From NCBI RefSeq assembly GCF_014199615.1, contig NZ_JACHOB010000006.1, positions 124,001 through 188,000 on the forward strand: 64,000 bases of DNA, given 5' to 3'. Made by a program: the position numbers and the translations under genes. Shown piece after piece: positions 28,088 to 37,148 of the stretch (the stretch's first letter is position 1; the number at the start of each line of letters is the position of its first letter). Source of the DNA: Parvularcula dongshanensis. GTDB lineage: Bacteria; Pseudomonadota; Alphaproteobacteria; Caulobacterales; Parvularculaceae. Under the pieces are notes generated by a model. It was not told where the DNA came from. It saw only the letters and a list, made by a program, of their open reading frames with translations, and made no database searches.

Positions 28088-29880
28088 GCGGGGGCCTCCT
28101 CACGGAGCTGAAGGCGAGCGAGGCGGGCATAGAGACCGCCCTGAGCGAGGAGTTCGTCATGCGTCCCCTGCTCGACGACCCGGCCCTCGTCCACCACCGC
28201 GATGAGGTCCGCGTCCCTGACCGTAGAGAGGCGGTGTGCGATGACGAGCGTCGTCCGTCCTTTCGAAAGGCGCGCGAGCGCCTCTTCGATCAGACGCTCC
28301 GACTCCGCGTCGAGCGCGGCGGTCGGCTCGTCGAGGAGAAGGAGCGGTGCGTCTTTGAGGAAGGCGCGGGCGAGAGCGATCCGCGCGCGCTGTCCGCCCG
28401 ATAGCGACGCCCCCGCGTCGCCGACCTTCGTGTCGTAGCCTCGAGGAAGGTTTGTGACGAACCCCTCCGCAGCGGCCGCGCGCGCCGCTTCGCGCACTTG
28501 TGCGTCGGTCGCCTCGAGGCGCCCGTAGCCGATGTTCTCCGCGACGCTCTCGTCGAAGAGGACGGCATCCTGTCCGACCAGAGCCACGGCGGCGCGCAAG
28601 CTGGCGAGACGGACCGACCGGACTTCCTGGCCGGCGATCAGGATCTCTCCGCCTTGCGGCTCGAAGAGGCGTGGGACGAGGGCGAACACGGTCGACTTTC
28701 CCGCGCCCGATGGACCGACGAGCGCGACCGTCGCCCCGGCAGGCACGTCCAGCGAGAAGCCCCGAAGCGCCGGTTCGCCTTGGTAGGCGAAGGTGACGTC
28801 CCTGAACGACAATGTAGGCGGCCCGTCGAGCCGCAGCGGCTGCGCTCCCGCCCGGTCCCGGATCGTCCCCTCGAGGTCCAGCACCCCGAGTACCCGCTCG
28901 AGCGCGCCCATTCCCTCCTGGAGAACCGCGTTCAGCGTGCCGAGACCGCGGGCGGGCTGAGACAGGAGGGCCATGCCGATGAGGAACGTCACAAGCTCGG
29001 CGCCGGTCAGATCCCCCTGCCCGATCCGGAACGCCGCGACGCCGACGATGACGGCGAAGGCCACGGCGCCCACGACGGTGATGATAGGCTCGTTCGCCGC
29101 GCGAAGCCGCACGAGCCGCATCAGCAGCGAGGCGCGCTCGTCGAAGGCTTGGCCGAGGCGCGCCGATTCGCGGCGTTCGAGGCCGTAGGTCTTGACCATG
29201 CGCTGGCCGCGCAAACTCTCGGTCAGAAGACCGGTCATGTCGCCGATCTGGGCCTGAACCCGTCGTGCGACCCGCCGCACCCTGCCGCCGAGCCACGCCA
29301 CCGGCAGGCCTACCGTGGGGTAGACCAGGAGCACCGCCACGAAGAGGACAGGGTCCAACCAGGCGAGGTAGGCGGTGACGACCGCCAACCTGATCGCATC
29401 GCGCAGGCCGTTCGGGGCCCGCGTCAGCCCTTCGCGCAGGACGGTCATGTCGTTTGTGAAGCGGCTGACCAAGGGCCCTGCCCCCTCGCCCGTCACCTGA
29501 GCGAGGTCGAGCGTGCCGATCCTGGCGAACATGGCGTGCTGCAGGTCGCGCAGCGTCCCGACCGCGGCGCCCTGGGTCAGCACAGCCTGGGCGTAGAACA
29601 GGACCGCTTGCAGGACACCGAGCACCAGGAGGAAGACGGGTCCCCAGACCATGACGGTACGCGGACCCGCCGCGCCGAACGTTCCCGCCTCGCGTTCCGC
29701 GTCGAGACCGGCGAAGACCCACTGCGTGACGCCGAGAAGGCCCGCTTCCGCGACGGCGAGCCCGATCATGCATAGAACGCCGAGGACAAGTTTGGCTCGG
29801 TGACGCGAAAGGAAGCCGGCCCACAGCCGGAAGGCTGCGGACGGTCCGTGTTCTCGTGCGACTTTGGACCGATCGGACAA
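28084..29880 (-). CDS. ABC exporter, fused permease-ATPase (MsbA-like)
   Basis: 598 residues. Six-helix ABC transmembrane domain (residues about 30-330), then the nucleotide-binding domain. Walker A GPSGAGKST lies near 388, the Q-loop at LVGQDAVLFDE, the signature LSGGQRARIALARAF near 490, Walker B LLLLDEPTAALD near 512, and the H-loop at IAHRLSTV. The half-transporter layout is that of MsbA, and the divergent neighbours make Kdo-lipid A, so a lipid A flippase is a reasonable guess. General multidrug or lipid exporters look the same. It heads an operon with the EamA transporter and amidase genes. Confidence 0.88.
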   Translation of the reverse strand: MSDRSKVAREHGPSAAFRLWAGFLSRHRAKLVLGVLCMIGLAVAEAGLLGVTQWVFAGLDAEREAGTFGAAGPRTVMVWGPVFLLVLGVLQAVLFYAQAVLTQGAAVGTLRDLQHAMFARIGTLDLAQVTGEGAGPLVSRFTNDMTVLREGLTRAPNGLRDAIRLAVVTAYLAWLDPVLFVAVLLVYPTVGLPVAWLGGRVRRVARRVQAQIGDMTGLLTESLRGQRMVKTYGLERRESARLGQAFDERASLLMRLVRLRAANEPIITVVGAVAFAVIVGVAAFRIGQGDLTGAELVTFLIGMALLSQPARGLGTLNAVLQEGMGALERVLGVLDLEGTIRDRAGAQPLRLDGPPTLSFRDVTFAYQGEPALRGFSLDVPAGATVALVGPSGAGKSTVFALVPRLFEPQGGEILIAGQEVRSVRLASLRAAVALVGQDAVLFDESVAENIGYGRLEATDAQVREAARAAAAEGFVTNLPRGYDTKVGDAGASLSGGQRARIALARAFLKDAPLLLLDEPTAALDAESERLIEEALARLSKGRTTLVIAHRLSTVRDADLIAVVDEGRVVEQGTHDELLAQGGLYARLARLQLREEAPA

Positions 29881-29948
29881 CTTGCCCCCGCGCTTTGCCA
29901 GCCGCGCCCCGCCGCGCTACAGGCCGGGCCCGCATAGACGAGCGCGCC

Positions 29949-30671
29949 TTGGCCAGCAAAGACAGACTGAACGACGCCCTTCTGAGGTTCGCGCCGCCCC
30001 TCGGCGCAGCCTACGTTCGATTCGTGCACCGCACGACCCGCTGGACGCGGATCGGCGAGGAGCATCATGCGGCCATGATCTCGAGCGGACGCCCCTTCAT
30101 CTGCGCCTTCTGGCACGCCCGGCTCCTGATGATGCCGATCATCAAGCTCGAGCAGGGTCGCGACTTCACCATGATGATCTCCGCTCATGGCGACGGCGAG
30201 GCGGGCACCCGTCTGGCCGCCCGCTTCGGAATCGACGCGGCTCGCGGCTCCGGTGCCGATCCGCGCAAGCCGGACAAGGCGAAGGGCGGCGCCGCCGCGC
30301 TCAAGGGGCTGGTCGAGAGCGCGAAGGCGGGGCGGAACATAGGCGTCACGCCCGACGGCCCGCGCGGTCCCGCCCGGCAGGCGCGGCTCGGTGTCGCGCA
30401 ACTCGCGCGGCTGACAGGTCTGCCTGTCTTGCCGATGAGCTACTCGGTTGCGTCCGGGCGCTTCCTTTCGAGTTGGGATCGCTTCCTCGTGCCCTTCCCT
30501 TTCGGCCGCGGCGTCTTCGCCTTCGGCACGCCCGTCATGGTCGAGGGGCGGGGCCCCGTTCACCTCGAAGCCACGCGCCGAGCCATCGAAGCGGAACTCA
30601 ACCGAATCACCGACCTCGCAGATCAGATGATGGGACACGCCCCGATTCGGCCCGTCCTCGCGCCCGCATGA
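29949..30671 (+). CDS. DUF374 family lysophospholipid acyltransferase-like protein
   Basis: About 240 residues. DUF374 motifs: FICAFWHARLLMMPI, MISAHGDGE (replaces the usual HxxxxD), RGSGADPRK, GRNIGVTPDGPRGPARQ and LPVLPMSYSV. The family is related to the PlsC/LpxL acyltransferases and in Alphaproteobacteria sits beside waaA. It is thought to acylate a lipid A precursor or phospholipid, but its reaction is not settled. The TTG at 29949 (MASKDRLNDALLRF) gives a normal N-terminus; the frame is open to 29856 but that would overlap the divergent ABC gene. The start is uncertain. The stop overlaps waaA by 4 bases. Confidence 0.82.
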   Translation: MASKDRLNDALLRFAPPLGAAYVRFVHRTTRWTRIGEEHHAAMISSGRPFICAFWHARLLMMPIIKLEQGRDFTMMISAHGDGEAGTRLAARFGIDAARGSGADPRKPDKAKGGAAALKGLVESAKAGRNIGVTPDGPRGPARQARLGVAQLARLTGLPVLPMSYSVASGRFLSSWDRFLVPFPFGRGVFAFGTPVMVEGRGPVHLEATRRAIEAELNRITDLADQMMGHAPIRPVLAPA

Positions 30672-31957
30672 CCCCTGAACCTTTCTCCCTGCGCGCCTAT
30701 CGCGCCGCCACCTCCCTCATGCGTCCCGTCGCGGACGCCATCCTCGATCGCCGCCTGAAGGCCGGAAAGGAAGATCCGGACCGGATCGGGGAGCGGCGCG
30801 GCGTGCCGGGACGGCCTCGCCCGGACGGACCGCTGCTTTGGATCCACGGGGCGAGCGTCGGTGAGTCGCTGTCCGTGCTGCCCCTGATCGAGCGGCTTCG
30901 CGTGCTGCGCCCCGAGGCCGGCATCCTCGTGACAACCGGCACGGTCACCTCGGCTCGGCTCATGGCGGAGCGGCTACCGCCTGGCGCCTTCCATCAGTAC
31001 GCGCCTATCGACCACCCGGCCTTCGTCGGCGCCTTCCTCGACGCCTGGCGGCCGGACGCCGGCCTCTTCGTCGAGTCCGAGCTCTGGCCGGGCCTGATCG
31101 GCGCGGCGCAGGCCCGGCAGGTCCCGCTCGCCCTCGTCAACGGCCGCATGTCGCCGGGGGCATTCCATGCTTGGCGAAAGCGGCCGGCGGTCGCCCGCGC
31201 CCTGCTGTCGGCCTTCGATGTCATCCTCGGACAGGACCGCGCCAATGCGAGCCGATTCGCGGAGCTGTCCGGGCGGGAGGTGCGGAGCTTCGGCAACCTC
31301 AAACAGGCCGCCCCGCCGCTTCCTGCCGATGCTTCCAAGCTGCACAAGCTGACCGAGGCGGTGGGGGGAAGGCCTTGCTGGCTCGCCGCATCGACGCATC
31401 CGGGCGAAGAGGAGGAGGTGATCGATGCGCATAAGCGGCTATCGGCGACGATGCCGGACCTTCTCACGATCATCGCGCCCCGCCACCCGGAGCGCGGCGG
31501 TTCGGTCGATGCGTTGGTCAGGGGCGCTGGCCTCAGCGCGTCCCGGCGGAGCCGGTCCGATCTGCCTGGTCCCGAAGACGCGATCTACATCGCCGATACC
31601 CTCGGCGAGCTCGGCCTCTTCTATCGTATCTGCAACGTCGCCTTCATCGGCGGCAGCCTCATCGCCGTCGGCGGACACAACCCGCTCGAACCCGCGCGCC
31701 TTGGTTGCGCCATCCTGACAGGACCGAAGATCTTCAACTTCGAAGAGACCTACGCCGCCATGCGGGGCGCAGGCGGCTCGGCTTTGGTCCGCAACGCACG
31801 CGACCTCTCGGCGTCGCTCGCTCGCCTGATGAACGATCCGATGACCCAGAACCAAATGGCGCAGGCGGCGCAGGAATGGTCGGACGGTGCGGCGTCGGCC
31901 GTTCTCGACGACATCACCGGCGCCCTCGCCCCGGTCCTGGATCGCGTGCCTTGCTGA
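30668..31957 (+). CDS. waaA: 3-deoxy-D-manno-octulosonic acid (Kdo) transferase
   Basis: 429 residues of the GT30 family. An N-terminal hydrophobic region precedes LLWIHGASVGESLSVLPLI (catalytic Glu), LFVESELWPGLI, SFGNLKQAAPP and the nucleotide-binding GGHNPLEPARLGCAI near residue 340. It transfers Kdo from CMP-Kdo to the lipid IVA precursor at the cytoplasmic face of the inner membrane. ATG 30668 overlaps the DUF374 stop, and lpxK starts within its last codons. The cluster is therefore one lipid A/Kdo operon. Confidence 0.95.
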   Translation: MTPEPFSLRAYRAATSLMRPVADAILDRRLKAGKEDPDRIGERRGVPGRPRPDGPLLWIHGASVGESLSVLPLIERLRVLRPEAGILVTTGTVTSARLMAERLPPGAFHQYAPIDHPAFVGAFLDAWRPDAGLFVESELWPGLIGAAQARQVPLALVNGRMSPGAFHAWRKRPAVARALLSAFDVILGQDRANASRFAELSGREVRSFGNLKQAAPPLPADASKLHKLTEAVGGRPCWLAASTHPGEEEEVIDAHKRLSATMPDLLTIIAPRHPERGGSVDALVRGAGLSASRRSRSDLPGPEDAIYIADTLGELGLFYRICNVAFIGGSLIAVGGHNPLEPARLGCAILTGPKIFNFEETYAAMRGAGGSALVRNARDLSASLARLMNDPMTQNQMAQAAQEWSDGAASAVLDDITGALAPVLDRVPC

Positions 31958-32943
31958 CCCCGCCCGGGTTCTGGGCGGCGGGACGGAACCACCCCGCAGC
32001 CCTGGCCCTCGCGCCGCTCGGCGCTCTTTACGCCCTCGCGGGGGCGCGGCGGATCGCGAAGACGACGCCCATTCCCCTCTCCGTTCCCGTCATTTGCGCC
32101 GGCAACGCGACCATGGGCGGGGTCGGCAAGACGCCCTTCGTTCTCGCCCTGGGCGAGCGGCTGAAGCGCCGCGGCTTCGTCCCGCACGTTCTGATCCGGG
32201 GCTATGGCGGCCGCATCAAGGGTCCGCACCGCGTCGGGCGCGCGGATACGGCCGCGAGCGTGGGAGACGAAGCGACCCTGCTCCGCGACGCGCTGCCGGT
32301 CTGGGTCGGGGCGAATCGCGTGGCGACCGGACGCGAGGCGATAGAGGCCGGCGCTAGCGTCTTGTTGCTGGATGACGGCTTCCAGAACCCGGGCCTGGCG
32401 AAGACCTTGTCCTTTCTTCTGGTCGATGCCGAAAACCGGTTCGGCAACGGCCGCGTCTTCCCCGCCGGCCCCCTGCGCGAGCGGCCCGAAGCGGCGCTGG
32501 AGCGCGCGGACGCGGTGGTCGCAGTGACCGCCGGGCCGGACGCCGCCCTGCCCGACACGTTGCGTGCCTTCGCCGCGAACCGTCCTCTTCTTCGGGCGTG
32601 GCAGCGGCTGGACGCAGCAGCGCTGCCTCGGGACCTGCCCCTGTTCGCCTTCGCCGGCATCGGCCGGCCCGAGCGGTTCTTCCGCGCCGTAGAGGCTTCG
32701 GGCGGGCAGCTCGTCGGCACGAAGGCGTTTCCCGATCACCACCCCTACGCGGCGCGGGAACTCGAGGCGCTCACCAGGGCCGCGACGGAGCGGGGGGCGA
32801 CGCTCGTGACGACCGCCAAGGACTTCGTCCGCTTGCCCGTTTCCTTCAGGACGTCGGTTCGCCCCCTGCCGAGCGTCATGCATGTGGAGGACGAGGACGC
32901 GCTCGACGCTCTGCTCTTTGGTGCTCTAGGGACACCGCCATGA
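31951..32943 (+). CDS. lpxK: Tetraacyldisaccharide 4'-kinase
   Basis: 330 residues. The P-loop CAGNATMGGVGKTPFV (about 49-64), LIRGYGG, GDEATLL, LLLDDGFQNP and VFPAGPLRE are LpxK signatures. It phosphorylates the 4' position of the lipid A disaccharide. The frame has no ATG at the expected place; TTG 31951, inside the end of waaA, gives MLTPPGFWAAG, matching the family's usual (R)APxFW start. This implies tight coupling with waaA. Its own stop overlaps the ATG of the following acyltransferase gene. Confidence 0.93.
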   Translation: MLTPPGFWAAGRNHPAALALAPLGALYALAGARRIAKTTPIPLSVPVICAGNATMGGVGKTPFVLALGERLKRRGFVPHVLIRGYGGRIKGPHRVGRADTAASVGDEATLLRDALPVWVGANRVATGREAIEAGASVLLLDDGFQNPGLAKTLSFLLVDAENRFGNGRVFPAGPLRERPEAALERADAVVAVTAGPDAALPDTLRAFAANRPLLRAWQRLDAAALPRDLPLFAFAGIGRPERFFRAVEASGGQLVGTKAFPDHHPYAARELEALTRAATERGATLVTTAKDFVRLPVSFRTSVRPLPSVMHVEDEDALDALLFGALGTPP

Positions 32944-33878
32944 CGCAGGCCACGCAAGCCCGTTGGGACGACGCAATCCCCCTGCCCTCGCCGCGCGCGA
33001 ATCGGCCGGTCACGCTTCTTCACCGCGTCGAGGCGCTGGCGGCGCGCGGGCTCCTCTCCTGGTCGCGGCGGACCGGCCTTGAGAAGGCCTCCGACCGGTT
33101 CGGACGGTTCGCACGCCGGTTCGGTCCCTTGCTCCGCCCCGTCCACAGACGTGGCCTGGAGAATCTCGAGCTCGTCATGCCGACGCTGTCGCGAGGCGAG
33201 AGGGAACGCATCCTGCGCGACGAGTGGGAGAACCTCGGGCGGACGGCCGCCGAGTACGCGCACCTGGCCGCGATCGGCGACCGCACGCGCGTCGTCGGCG
33301 CCGAACGGCTCGCGAACCTCGTCTCGAGCGGCGGTCAGGCCGTCTTCGTCTCGGGGCACTTCGCGAACTGGGAGGCGATGGCCATCGCGCTGCATCGCAG
33401 CGGGCTGCGTTGCGCCACGATCTACCGCGCGGCGAACAATCCGCTCGTCGACGAGGAGATCATCGGCCTACGCGCGGAGGTGATGTCGCGTCGGCTGATC
33501 CCCAAGGGCAAGCGCGGCGGCCGGGAGTTGCTCGCAGCGGCGAAGGAAGGCTTGTCCCTTTGCCTTCTCACCGATCAGAAGCTCAACGACGGCATCGAAG
33601 CGCCGCTCCTGGGACGAGCCGCGCCGACCGCCCCGGCCCCCGCCCGGCTCGCGCTGCGTCATGCGCTGCCCGTCATTCCTCTAGAGATCGTCCGAGAGCC
33701 CGGCAGCCGATTCGTTCTCACCGTGCACGATCCCATAGACTTCGAGCGCACGGGCGACACCGCCGCCGACACCCTCGCGCTGACGACGCGAATCAACGAT
33801 TCGCTGTCGGGCTTCATCCGAACGACGCCCGGCCAGTGGCTCTGGTTTCACCGGCGCTGGCCGAAGGCGAGGCCCTGA
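32940..33878 (+). CDS. Lipid A acyltransferase, LpxL/HtrB family
   Basis: 312 residues. The catalytic HX4E motif is in FVSGHFANWEAM (His near 140). Other family marks are RRGLENLELVMP, GLSLCLLTDQKLNDG and the C-terminal TTPGQWLWFHRRWPKA. It transfers a second acyl chain (lauroyl, myristoyl or similar) from acyl-ACP to Kdo-lipid A. The ATG overlaps the lpxK stop. It closes the run DUF374-waaA-lpxK-lpxL. Chain-length preference cannot be told from sequence. Confidence 0.9.
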   Translation: MTQATQARWDDAIPLPSPRANRPVTLLHRVEALAARGLLSWSRRTGLEKASDRFGRFARRFGPLLRPVHRRGLENLELVMPTLSRGERERILRDEWENLGRTAAEYAHLAAIGDRTRVVGAERLANLVSSGGQAVFVSGHFANWEAMAIALHRSGLRCATIYRAANNPLVDEEIIGLRAEVMSRRLIPKGKRGGRELLAAAKEGLSLCLLTDQKLNDGIEAPLLGRAAPTAPAPARLALRHALPVIPLEIVREPGSRFVLTVHDPIDFERTGDTAADTLALTTRINDSLSGFIRTTPGQWLWFHRRWPKARP

Positions 33879-33884
33879 GGCTTC

Positions 33885-34580
33885 TCAAGGCGAGGGCAGC
33901 GTCACGATCACGACCGTCCCGTCGGCCCCGCTCCGCTCGACGTGAAGTTCGCCTCCGTTCGCGGCGGCCAGCGAAGCGGCGATGGGCAGGCCGAGGCCCG
34001 TCCCCCCGCGGCGCTTCGCGCCCGCGAACGGCACTAGGAGGTCCGCAAAGGCGTAGTCAGGCACGCCCTGCCCCGTATCGCTGAGGGTCAGCGTCACCGC
34101 CTGCGGGCCGGGCACCGCCGACAGCGTGACGCTGCCGTCGGGTCCCGTCGCGCGCATGGCGTTGTCGATGAGGTGAGCGAAGAGGCGGCGCAACTGCTCG
34201 CGATCGCCTTTGACGCTGACGCCCTCCAACCCTTCGAACGATACTTTCGCTCCTTCGACCGAGTCGACGGCATCGGACGCGACACCGCCGAGGGCGAGCG
34301 TCTCGGGCGACCCAGGGGCGACTTCGCACAACTCCTGCGCGGCCCGTGACAGCGCCACCGTCTGCTCCATCGACGTGACCAGGTGGGGCCCCGCCGCCGC
34401 GAGCCGAGTATCTTCGAGCGCCGCGATGCGGTCGGCGATGATGGTGACGCTGGCCAGCAGGTTCCTGAGGTCGTGTCGGACCACCTTCATCGCCTTGAGC
34501 GAGAGGTCCAGCCGCTCCGATTCTGTCCGTGCCGGCCTAGACACCGCTTCGGTGCCGCCTCCTGTCACGCCATCCGCCAT
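33885..34580 (-). CDS. Soluble orphan sensor histidine kinase
   Basis: 231 residues with a compact kinase core and no sensor or membrane part. The phospho-acceptor helix is VVRHDLRNLLASV (His36). The N-box HLIDNAMRATG, G1 DTGQGVPDYAF and G2 GGTGLGLPIAASLAAANGGE form a GHKL ATPase domain. It could be a kinase acting through protein-protein sensing or a ChpT-like phosphotransferase, but the intact ATP-binding motifs favour a kinase. No response regulator lies nearby. It is convergent with the lpxL-type gene (6-base gap) and divergent from rpmH. Confidence 0.8.
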   Translation of the reverse strand: MADGVTGGGTEAVSRPARTESERLDLSLKAMKVVRHDLRNLLASVTIIADRIAALEDTRLAAAGPHLVTSMEQTVALSRAAQELCEVAPGSPETLALGGVASDAVDSVEGAKVSFEGLEGVSVKGDREQLRRLFAHLIDNAMRATGPDGSVTLSAVPGPQAVTLTLSDTGQGVPDYAFADLLVPFAGAKRRGGTGLGLPIAASLAAANGGELHVERSGADGTVVIVTLPSP

Positions 34581-34819
34581 TCATCCCCCTGCCTTGGGAC
34601 CGCTTCGCGGCCTCGCCACCGTTGATGGCATCATGCGGTAAAGGAGAGCCGAAGCTCATCTCGATATCGAACATAACTATCTGATGGGGGGCTGCCGAAT
34701 CCTGACGACAGGGAGGCGCGTCAACTCTACGCGACGGGTGTGCCTTGACCGAAGCGACCCGTGCGTTTATCCGCCGCGGCTCGATCCTATTCTATCCGCC
34801 CCCGGCCGGAGCGACCGTC
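34581..34819. promoter_or_regulatory. Divergent promoter region, histidine kinase / rpmH
   Basis: 239 bases without a gene. TTGACC at 34745-34750, spaced 16 bases from TTATCC at 34767-34772, is a candidate rpmH promoter about 50 bases before the start. The left half (34630-34700) is AT-richer and may hold the kinase promoter. Both are visual matches only. Confidence 0.35.
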
Positions 34820-34954
34820 ATGAAACGCACTTTCCAACCGAGTAACTTCAAGCGCAAACGCCGCCACGGCTTCCGTGCGCGCAAGGCGACCGTTGGCGGT
34901 CGCAAGGTCCTCGCGGCGCGCCGCAGCAAGGGCCGGAACAAGCTCTCCGCCTGA
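34820..34954 (+). CDS. rpmH: 50S ribosomal protein L34
   Basis: 44 residues, the universal L34 sequence: [20 protein letters not shown], then the Arg/Lys-rich tail ending GRNKLSA. It is a basic protein of the large ribosomal subunit. The start is the ATG at 34820; an open frame upstream to 34745 is ignored because L34 always begins with MKRT. rnpA follows after 8 bases, the conserved rpmH-rnpA pair. Confidence 0.98.
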   Translation: MKRTFQPSNFKRKRRHGFRARKATVGGRKVLAARRSKGRNKLSA

Positions 34955-34962
34955 CGAGCCCT

Positions 34963-35307
34963 TTGACTCCTTCGGGCGCCAAAATCGTCGTTCTGCGACA
35001 ACGCTCGGACTATGTGCGCCTGAGACGCGGCAAGCGGCGGGGGACGGAGAGTTTCCTCCTCCAGTCGATGCCGAACGGACGCAGCGAGCTTCGGCTCGGC
35101 ATCACCGTAACGAAGAAGATCGGGGGCGCCGTCACGCGCAACCGGATCAAGAGGCGCTTCCGTGCCGCCGCACGGGAGGTCCTCGCCACCAGCGATGCCG
35201 TCGGCACGGACTACGTCCTGATCGCACGGCCGGGTGCGGCGTCGCGACCTTGGCCGTCGCTTCTTGACGACATGCGTACCGCCCTCTTAGACCCGCCCGC
35301 GAGCTGA
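34963..35307 (+). CDS. rnpA: Ribonuclease P protein component
   Basis: 114 residues. The RNR motif region GGAVTRNRIKRRFRAAARE and the N-terminal RQRSDYVRLRRGKRRG identify RnpA. It assists the RNA subunit in maturing tRNA 5' ends. The gene begins with TTG at 34963. It follows rpmH closely and precedes yidC by 68 bases; the usual yidD gene between them is absent, as often in this class. Confidence 0.95.
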   Translation: MTPSGAKIVVLRQRSDYVRLRRGKRRGTESFLLQSMPNGRSELRLGITVTKKIGGAVTRNRIKRRFRAAAREVLATSDAVGTDYVLIARPGAASRPWPSLLDDMRTALLDPPAS

Positions 35308-35375
35308 CGGCCCCGCGGTCGAACCGGGGCGTGGCGCGTTGATCGCGCCGTACGAGCATCACGGAACTCAGAATC

Positions 35376-37148
35376 ATGGACCGCAACCTCATCCTGGCGC
35401 TCGTCCTGACGGCGCTCATCCTGATCGGCTGGGATCAGTTGGTCCTCGGCCCGCAGCGGGAGGCCGCCGAGGCGCAGCAGCGCCAGCAGGGGATCGAAGC
35501 GGCGCAGCAGGCCGGCCCCTCCCTTACCGAAGCGCTGAACGCGCCGGCGACCGACGCCACGCTCGATCGGATCGAGGCGCTGAAGCTGGCCCCGGGCCGG
35601 GTTCCGATCGAAACGCCCGCCGTGACTGGTTCGATCAACCTGCGCGGCGGCGTTTTCGACGACCTGACCCTTCGCCGCTACGGCATCGAGGCCGTCGGCG
35701 AGGCGCCGCGCGTGACGCTGCTCAGTCCGCGTCAGACGGAGGGCGCGCAGTACGTTCTTCCCGGCATGGCCGTGGCGGGCGCGCCGGGCGACAAGGCGCT
35801 CTGGGAGGCGCCCGAGGGCGCGACGCTGACCCCGGGCACGCCGTTGACGCTCACGCGGCGGGAAGGCGGCGTCGAGCATCGTCTGACCTATGCGGTCGCA
35901 GACGACTACCTCTTCACCGCCACCTACAGCATCAGCAACGAGAGCGGCGCGCCGATCACGGTCGAACCCTACACGACCGTCCTTCACCGCGACTTGCCCG
36001 ACACCTCGCGGGGCATCGCCTTCGAAGGACCGATCGCCGTCGCCGGGGGTACCCTGCAGGAGCAGAAGTACAAGTCGGTCGTGAAGAAGGGCGGCTTCGA
36101 GGTTTCGGGAACCGGCGGCTGGACCGGCCTCGCCTCGAAGTACTGGCTCGTCGCGACCGCCCCGCCTCAGGATCAGCCCTTCACCGCGCAAGTCCGGTCG
36201 CTCACGACCGCGCCCTTCCCGCAGATCGCGGCGGCGACGCGCCTCGCGCCGACCGTGCTGCAGCCGGGCGAGGCGACGGAGGTTCAAAACTACGTCTACA
36301 CGGGACCGAAGCGCGTCCGTCTCCTCAACGCCTATGAGGACGCCTACGGCATCACCGAGTTCGACAAGGCGATCGACTGGGGCTTCCTGTTCTTCCTCAC
36401 CCGGCCGATCTTCGCCGGGCTCCAGTTCTTCGCAGGCCTGTTCGGCAATTGGGGCGTCGCCATCTTGGCGCTCACCCTCGTCATCAAGGCGATCCTCTTC
36501 CCGCTCGCCAACGCCTCCTACAAGTCGATGGCGAACATGCGGAAGCTGACGCCCGAGGTCTCCGCGCTGCGCGAGCGGTACAAGGACGACCCGACGAAGA
36601 TGCAGCAGGAGATGATGGCCTTGTACAAGAAGAACAAGGTCAATCCGGCGGCAGGCTGCCTGCCGATCCTCGCGCAGATGCCGATCTTCTTCTCGCTCTA
36701 CAAAGTCCTCTTCACGACCATCGAGCTGCGCCACCAGCCCTTCTTGTACATCAAGGACCTTTCGGAGCAGGACCCGACCACCGTCTTCAACCTGTTCGGC
36801 CTGCTTCCCTACGATCCGTCGGTGGTGCCGGTCGTCGGCGCGTTCTTGGGCATCGGCATCCTGCCGCTTCTGATGGGCGTCGCGATGTGGGTGCAGACCA
36901 AGCTGAACCCGCCGCCGCCCGACCCGATGCAGGCGAAGATCTTCGGCCTCATGCCCTTCATCTTCGTCTTCATCTTCGCGCCCTTCGCCGCGGGGCTCGT
37001 CCTCTACTGGTTCTGGAACACGACGCTCGGCGTCATTCAGCAATACGTCATCATGAGCCGGGCCGGGGCGAAGCCGGACATCCTGGGCAATGTGAAGAAC
37101 GCGTTCGGGCGCGGTAAGGCTGCCAACTCGAACACGCCCGCCGAGTAG
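35376..37148 (+). CDS. yidC: Membrane protein insertase YidC
   Basis: 590 residues. The N-terminal anchor DRNLILALVLTALILIGWD precedes a large periplasmic beta-supersandwich domain (residues about 60-330). The conserved five-helix insertase core (GNWGVAILALTLVIKAILFP, YKKNKVNPAAGCLPILAQMP, WFWNTTLGVIQQ) follows. YidC inserts and folds inner-membrane proteins alone or with SecYEG. It is the third gene of the rpmH-rnpA-yidC string. The next gene starts directly at its stop codon. Confidence 0.97.
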   Translation: MDRNLILALVLTALILIGWDQLVLGPQREAAEAQQRQQGIEAAQQAGPSLTEALNAPATDATLDRIEALKLAPGRVPIETPAVTGSINLRGGVFDDLTLRRYGIEAVGEAPRVTLLSPRQTEGAQYVLPGMAVAGAPGDKALWEAPEGATLTPGTPLTLTRREGGVEHRLTYAVADDYLFTATYSISNESGAPITVEPYTTVLHRDLPDTSRGIAFEGPIAVAGGTLQEQKYKSVVKKGGFEVSGTGGWTGLASKYWLVATAPPQDQPFTAQVRSLTTAPFPQIAAATRLAPTVLQPGEATEVQNYVYTGPKRVRLLNAYEDAYGITEFDKAIDWGFLFFLTRPIFAGLQFFAGLFGNWGVAILALTLVIKAILFPLANASYKSMANMRKLTPEVSALRERYKDDPTKMQQEMMALYKKNKVNPAAGCLPILAQMPIFFSLYKVLFTTIELRHQPFLYIKDLSEQDPTTVFNLFGLLPYDPSVVPVVGAFLGIGILPLLMGVAMWVQTKLNPPPPDPMQAKIFGLMPFIFVFIFAPFAAGLVLYWFWNTTLGVIQQYVIMSRAGAKPDILGNVKNAFGRGKAANSNTPAE

